Assembly (NCBI GenBank): GCA_017430155.1
Contig: JAFRNO010000422.1
Location: 1 to 7,941, forward strand
Source: Kiritimatiellia bacterium
GTDB lineage: Bacteria; Verrucomicrobiota; Kiritimatiellia; RFP12; UBA1067
DNA: 7,941 nucleotides
Direction of reading: 5' to 3'
The notes beneath the pieces are model-generated. The model ran no database searches. It saw only the letters and a program-made list of their open reading frames with translations, and was not told where the DNA came from. Of this stretch, positions 5,454 through 7,941 are shown piece after piece (position 1 is the stretch's first letter; every line of letters begins with the position of its first letter). A program made the translations under genes and the position numbers.

Positions 5454-6825
5454 CGCGCGGCACGAGGTTGATGATGTCGCCCGCGCCGAGAAGCATGAGG
5501 ATGTCGCCTGGCCGGGCCGTGCTGAAGAGATGCTGCCAGCCTTCGTCAAGCGAAGGCGCCAAAGTGACATGTGGGGTCTGTCCCCGGAAGGCGGCATAGA
5601 GGTCCGTGATGTCGCCGCCGGGGATGGGTTCTTCAAAGGCCGCGTAGACGGGGGCGAGCACCACTTCGTCCGCTGCCGTGAACGCGGGCGGGAACTCGTC
5701 GCGCAGGGCCTTCGTGCGCGAGTAACGGTGGGGTTGGAACAGGACGCGCAGACGGGCGGGGTGGAGGGCGCGCGCCATGTCGATCGCACATTTCAGCTCG
5801 GCCGGATGGTGGGCGTAGTCGGTGTACACGCGCACGCCGTCCGCCTCGGCGATTTGTTCGAAGCGCCGGTCGGGAAGGGTGGCGACGGCGTCGGGAAGGG
5901 CGGCGCCGATTTGTTCGCGGGTGAAGCCTCTCGTAAGGGCCACGGCGATGGCTGCGAGCGCGTTTGCGACATTGTGGCGACCCAGCACGGGGATGTCCGG
6001 CCAGTCAGCGGCATTCACTTGCGCCTCAGGCGCAAATCCAAACGTCACGACCTGGGGAATGCTGCGCCCCGCCGCTTCAGGGGGACAGACCCCATCAACG
6101 AGTTCAAGTGCCTGCGGATGGTCGGCACAGACGATGATGGTGTCGGTTGTCTGCCGTATGGCTGCACGATAACAGTCAAAATAATCTTCTTTTGAGCCGA
6201 AATGCTCAAGATGGTCGAAATCAACAGCGTTGAGGACCAGCGTGCGGGGGCGGTAGAGCGCGAGGGTGCCATCGGACTCGTCGGCTTCCACCACGCGGGG
6301 GCCTGCCCCCAAAATTGTGGGGACTGTCCCCGTTTGAGTGGGGCCTGTCCCCACGCCGGCGACGGGGACTGTCCCCGTCTCGCCGCCGATGCACCAGGAG
6401 GGGGATGCGCCGAGGTTCTGGAGCAGGCGGGTGGTGAAGGTGGCGGTGGTGGTCTTGCCGTGGGTTCCGCAGACGGCGATGCCGTCGGCGGCGTTGACGA
6501 GGGAGGCGAGGACTTCGCCGCGGCTGCGGACGGTGAGTCCGGCGGCGCGCGCGGCGGCGAGTTCGGGGTTGCTGGGCGGAACGGCAGGCGTGACGACAAG
6601 TTCGCCGACGTCTGTCGCCGGGAGGGTCGCGCTTGACGCGACCGAATCCGTGATGTGCGAGGCGGCGTGTCCGATTGCCACGGGGATTCCGTTCGCCTCC
6701 AGCCAGCGCGTACGCGGGGAAGGGGCGAGGTCACAGCCGGAAACCGCGCGGCCGCAGGCTTTTAACAGAAAGGCGACGCCAGCCATGCCGACGCCGCCTA
6801 TTCCCAGGAAGTGGACACCCGTCAT
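5395..6825 (-). CDS. murC: UDP-N-acetylmuramate--L-alanine ligase with in-frame repeat insertions
   Basis: A cytoplasmic ATP-dependent ligase of 476 residues that joins L-alanine to UDP-MurNAc, the first peptide step of peptidoglycan synthesis. The UDP-binding domain opens HFLGIGGVGMAG (5-16). The ATP domain has CGTHGKTTTA (119-128), EADESDG (180-186) and NAVDFDHLEHFG (199-210). GRHNVANALAA (282-292) precedes RRFE (320-323), TDYAHHPAE (335-343), FQPHRYSRT (363-371) and LGAGDI (446-451). The start is ATG 6825, overlapping the VOC stop as ATGA; the frame is open farther upstream, but that would be a second frame through the VOC gene. Odd points, judged from memory of E. coli MurC: extra residues near 61-72, 149-171 and 246-257, the segment between GF(264) and GRHN about 20 residues shorter, and T in the first position of the usual DDYxHHP. 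All core motifs are present, so an active enzyme is expected. Confidence 0.93.
   Translation of the reverse strand: MTGVHFLGIGGVGMAGVAFLLKACGRAVSGCDLAPSPRTRWLEANGIPVAIGHAASHITDSVASSATLPATDVGELVVTPAVPPSNPELAAARAAGLTVRSRGEVLASLVNAADGIAVCGTHGKTTTATFTTRLLQNLGASPSWCIGGETGTVPVAGVGTGPTQTGTVPTILGAGPRVVEADESDGTLALYRPRTLVLNAVDFDHLEHFGSKEDYFDCYRAAIRQTTDTIIVCADHPQALELVDGVCPPEAAGRSIPQVVTFGFAPEAQVNAADWPDIPVLGRHNVANALAAIAVALTRGFTREQIGAALPDAVATLPDRRFEQIAEADGVRVYTDYAHHPAELKCAIDMARALHPARLRVLFQPHRYSRTKALRDEFPPAFTAADEVVLAPVYAAFEEPIPGGDITDLYAAFRGQTPHVTLAPSLDEGWQHLFSTARPGDILMLLGAGDIINLVPRVKNEMAKRGAVATTPPPCP
5539..5557. repeat. Hairpin with 7-bp arms and loop CTTGA (minus strand) in murC
   Basis: GCCTTCG (5539-5545) and CGAAGGC (5551-5557) are perfect inverted arms around TCAAG, which reads CTTGA on the minus strand. 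It is translated in MurC as part of APSLDEGW. Architecture and loop equal those of the hairpin at 6625-6643, though the outer arm bases differ. Confidence 0.55.
5573..5585. repeat. GGGGTCTGTCCCC near-palindrome, single copy in murC
   Basis: GGGG-TCTGT-CCCC on the plus strand (GGGGACAGACCCC on the minus) belongs to the same sequence class as the array at 6297-6376. It is translated inside RGQTPH, in a different reading phase from the array copies. Confidence 0.6.
6019..6035. repeat. Perfect hairpin TTGCGCC-TCA-GGCGCAA in murC
   Basis: Seven-base arms (6019-6025 and 6029-6035) around a 3-base loop. On the minus strand it is translated as FAPEAQ, in the segment between GF and GRHN that is shorter than in typical MurC. 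Confidence 0.5.
6081..6093. repeat. GGGGACAGACCCC near-palindrome, single copy in murC
   Basis: A 13-bp G4-N5-C4 unit, complementary in sequence to the copy at 5573-5585, with an extra G at 6080. It is translated on the minus strand as GVCPP in a stretch (about residues 246-257) that looks longer than in other MurC proteins. Confidence 0.6.
6297..6376. repeat. Array of four G4-N5-C4 near-palindromes inside murC
   Basis: Four units on the plus strand: GGGGCCTGCCCCC at 6298-6310 (with an extra G at 6297), GGGGACTGTCCCC at 6319-6331, GGGGCCTGTCCCC at 6340-6352 and GGGGACTGTCCCC at 6364-6376. Start-to-start spacing is 21, 21 and 24 bp, all multiples of three, so every unit is read in the same phase. 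On the minus strand they encode TGTVP, GTGPT, TGTVPT and GAGP, residues about 150-176 of MurC, directly before the EADESD motif. The spacers differ in sequence. The units are far too short for CRISPR repeats; they resemble dispersed REP-like palindromes. Confidence 0.8.
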
Positions 6826-7184
6826 GTGAGAATCGGGGTGCCGCGCTTCACGAACTGGATGGCCATTCCGAACGGGTCGCGGAGCATCACCATGTCGAAG
6901 CCGGGCTTGTGCACGGTCTCCAGCAGGGTGGCGCCGGCGGCGACGAGCCGGGCGGCCTCGGCGTCCACGTCGTCCGAAAGGAAGGCGATGTGCATCGCGA
7001 GCGGGCTCGTGTTCGCCCAGTCGGGGACTGGGGCGGCCGGGTTGTTGTAGAACTCGATGGCCATCTGGCCCGTGGAGTCCACGATGAACGCGGGGTGCAC
7101 CTGCTTGAAGCCGAGGTTCGCGCACCACCAGTCCATGAGCTTCTGGGGCTCGGCGACGTTGTAGCCGACGTGTTCGAGCTTCAT
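6822..7184 (-). CDS. VOC-family (glyoxalase/bleomycin-resistance/dioxygenase fold) protein
   Basis: A 120-residue single-domain protein of the vicinal oxygen chelate superfamily, with two beta-alpha-beta-beta-beta modules: KLEHVGYNV (2-10) to IEFYNN (43-48), and LAMHIAFLSDDVDA (62-75) to MLRDPFGMAIQFVKR (100-114). H5, E44 and H65 fall at the usual metal-ligand positions; the fourth, usually Glu, is Gln110. That still permits metal binding, as in some glyoxalase I enzymes. Candidate roles are lactoylglutathione lyase-like, methylmalonyl-CoA epimerase-like or an unknown lyase; the sequence cannot decide. It starts 5 bp after the yebC stop with a strong ribosome site, and its TGA overlaps the murC ATG by 4 nt, so it is the middle gene of a yebC-VOC-murC operon. 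Overlap in ATGA form suggests translational coupling with murC. Confidence 0.9.
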   Translation of the reverse strand: MKLEHVGYNVAEPQKLMDWWCANLGFKQVHPAFIVDSTGQMAIEFYNNPAAPVPDWANTSPLAMHIAFLSDDVDAEAARLVAAGATLLETVHKPGFDMVMLRDPFGMAIQFVKRGTPILT

Positions 7185-7189
7185 GGCGA

Positions 7190-7941
7190 TCAGCCCTCCG
7201 CCTCAAGCGCGGCGTCGACCTCGTCGGTCGTCTCCATGTTCGTGAACACGTCCTGCACGTCCTCGAGGTCCTCGAGCATGTCGACGAACTTGTTGATGGC
7301 CTTCGCGACGGCGACATCGCTCACGGGGGCCGTCATGTTCGGCACGAGGCCTACGGAGGAGTTCTCCTCGTCCACGGCGATGCCGGCGGCCTTGATGCCG
7401 TCTAGGACGGTGGTGAAGTCGTTCGGCTGGCACTTGACCGTGAAGCCGCCGTCTTCGGTGATGACGTCCTCGGCGCCCACGTCGAGAGCGACTTCCGTCA
7501 CCTTGTCCTCGTCCACACCGTCGGCCGCCGGAATCATGATCTGGCCCATGCGGTCGAAGAGGCGGCCGGCGGAGCCCTGCTTGGCGAACTCGGTGCCGTT
7601 CTTCTTGAACACGTTGCCGACTTCGGCGGCGGCGCGGTTCTTGTTGTCCGTCAGCACGTTCACGACGATGGCGATGCCGCCCTTGATGCCCTCGTAGGTG
7701 GCGTCGACGAGCGCGGCGGACTCCAGTTCGCCCGTGCCTTTCTTGATGGCGCGCTCGATGTTGTCGTTCGGCATCTGCGCGGCCTTGGCCTTGGCGATGA
7801 GCGTGCGGAGGGTGGGGTTGGTGTTGGGATCGCCGCCCTTCGCCTTCACGACGATGGTGATTTCCTTGCCGAGCTTCGAGAAGATCTTGCCCTTCTTCGC
7901 GTCGGCGGCGCCTTTCGCGCGCTTGATTGTCGCCCAGTGGC
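7190..7941 (-). CDS. yebC: YebC/TACO1-family protein, start codon just outside the window
   Basis: The visible 249 residues begin HWATIKRAKGAADAKKGKIF and lack only about five N-terminal residues (family start M-x-G-H-S), so the gene is nearly complete. All three YebC regions are present: the basic helical N-terminus with SKLGKEITIVVKAKGGDP and RTLIAKAKAAQMPNDNIERAIKKG (about 21-69), the middle ATYEGIKGGIAIVVNVLTDNKNRAAAEV block, and the acidic C-terminal domain ending DMLEDLEDVQDVFTNMETT. Family members were long called transcriptional regulators; more recent work links bacterial YebC and mitochondrial TACO1 to translation, easing ribosome stalling at proline-rich stretches. It is probably the first gene of the operon with the VOC gene and murC. 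A GTG at 7849 could be mistaken for a start, but homology continues upstream to the edge. Confidence 0.95.
   Translation of the reverse strand, partial: HWATIKRAKGAADAKKGKIFSKLGKEITIVVKAKGGDPNTNPTLRTLIAKAKAAQMPNDNIERAIKKGTGELESAALVDATYEGIKGGIAIVVNVLTDNKNRAAAEVGNVFKKNGTEFAKQGSAGRLFDRMGQIMIPAADGVDEDKVTEVALDVGAEDVITEDGGFTVKCQPNDFTTVLDGIKAAGIAVDEENSSVGLVPNMTAPVSDVAVAKAINKFVDMLEDLEDVQDVFTNMETTDEVDAALEAEG
7194..7199 (-). promoter_or_regulatory. Strong Shine-Dalgarno site for the VOC gene
   Basis: GGAGGG on the minus strand (7199..7194) lies inside the last codons of yebC, 9 nt before the ATG at 7184. It is the clearest ribosome site in the window and contrasts with the other genes, most of which have none. 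Confidence 0.7.

Noticed and set aside
6297..6376. CRISPR array.
   Set aside because: Units are 13 bp with spacers of 8-11 bp, they are translated within murC and no cas gene is present.
6826..7317. An N-terminal extension of MurC up to 7317.
   Set aside because: The extension would be the alternative frame of the VOC gene and the yebC end; the conserved MurC opening HFLGIGGVG starts five residues after ATG 6825.
7190..7849. yebC starting at GTG 7849.
   Set aside because: The frame continues to the window edge with the conserved HWATIK...AADAKKGKIFSKLGKEI region, so the true start is a few codons beyond 7941.

Overview
The window is GC-rich, densely coded bacterial chromosome, with no rRNA, tRNA, CRISPR array or transposase gene. 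It holds seven protein genes, two cut by the window edges: a malate/L-lactate dehydrogenase-family gene (edge), a NifA-type sigma-54 activator, a GT4 glycosyltransferase, a GT25 glycosyltransferase, a Wzx-like flippase, murC with a VOC-family gene, and yebC (edge). Peptidoglycan and surface-glycan genes plus a NifA-like regulator indicate a Gram-negative-type bacterium. The style of YebC and of the flippase, the poor Shine-Dalgarno sites and the GGGGACAGTCCCC-type repeats suggest the PVC group, perhaps Kiritimatiellota or Lentisphaerota. That placement is a judgement from memory and is not proven by the sequence.

Layout. At the left edge the Ldh_2-family gene reads leftward. It shares a 166-bp divergent intergenic region (210-375) with a rightward pair: the NifA-type activator (376-1899) and, 16 bp later, the GT4 glycosyltransferase (1916-3133). 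A GC-rich hairpin separates the GT4 gene from the convergent GT25 gene (3159-3872, minus). The GT25 gene is divergent from the flippase gene (about 3927-5453, plus), with both -10 boxes packed into about 35 bp. The flippase gene overlaps the end of murC tail to tail by 59 bp. On the minus strand yebC, the VOC gene and murC form a tight operon: a 5-bp gap with a strong SD, then an ATGA stop/start overlap.

Function. The two glycosyltransferases and the flippase look like a small surface-polysaccharide or LPS/O-antigen module. MurC adds L-alanine to UDP-MurNAc in peptidoglycan synthesis. The NifA-like protein would activate sigma-54 promoters, but no nif gene is visible here.

The most unusual feature is murC itself. 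It carries six short near-palindromes of the type GGGG-N5-CCCC; four form an in-phase array at 21, 21 and 24 bp spacing and are translated as a Gly/Thr/Pro-rich insert just before the EADESD motif. It also has three perfect hairpins with 7-bp arms, two of them sharing the loop CTTGA. This looks like palindromic microelements tolerated, in frame, inside an essential gene. A second theme is promoter geometry: two genes have a TATACT box exactly 8 nt before the start codon, which predicts leaderless mRNAs.
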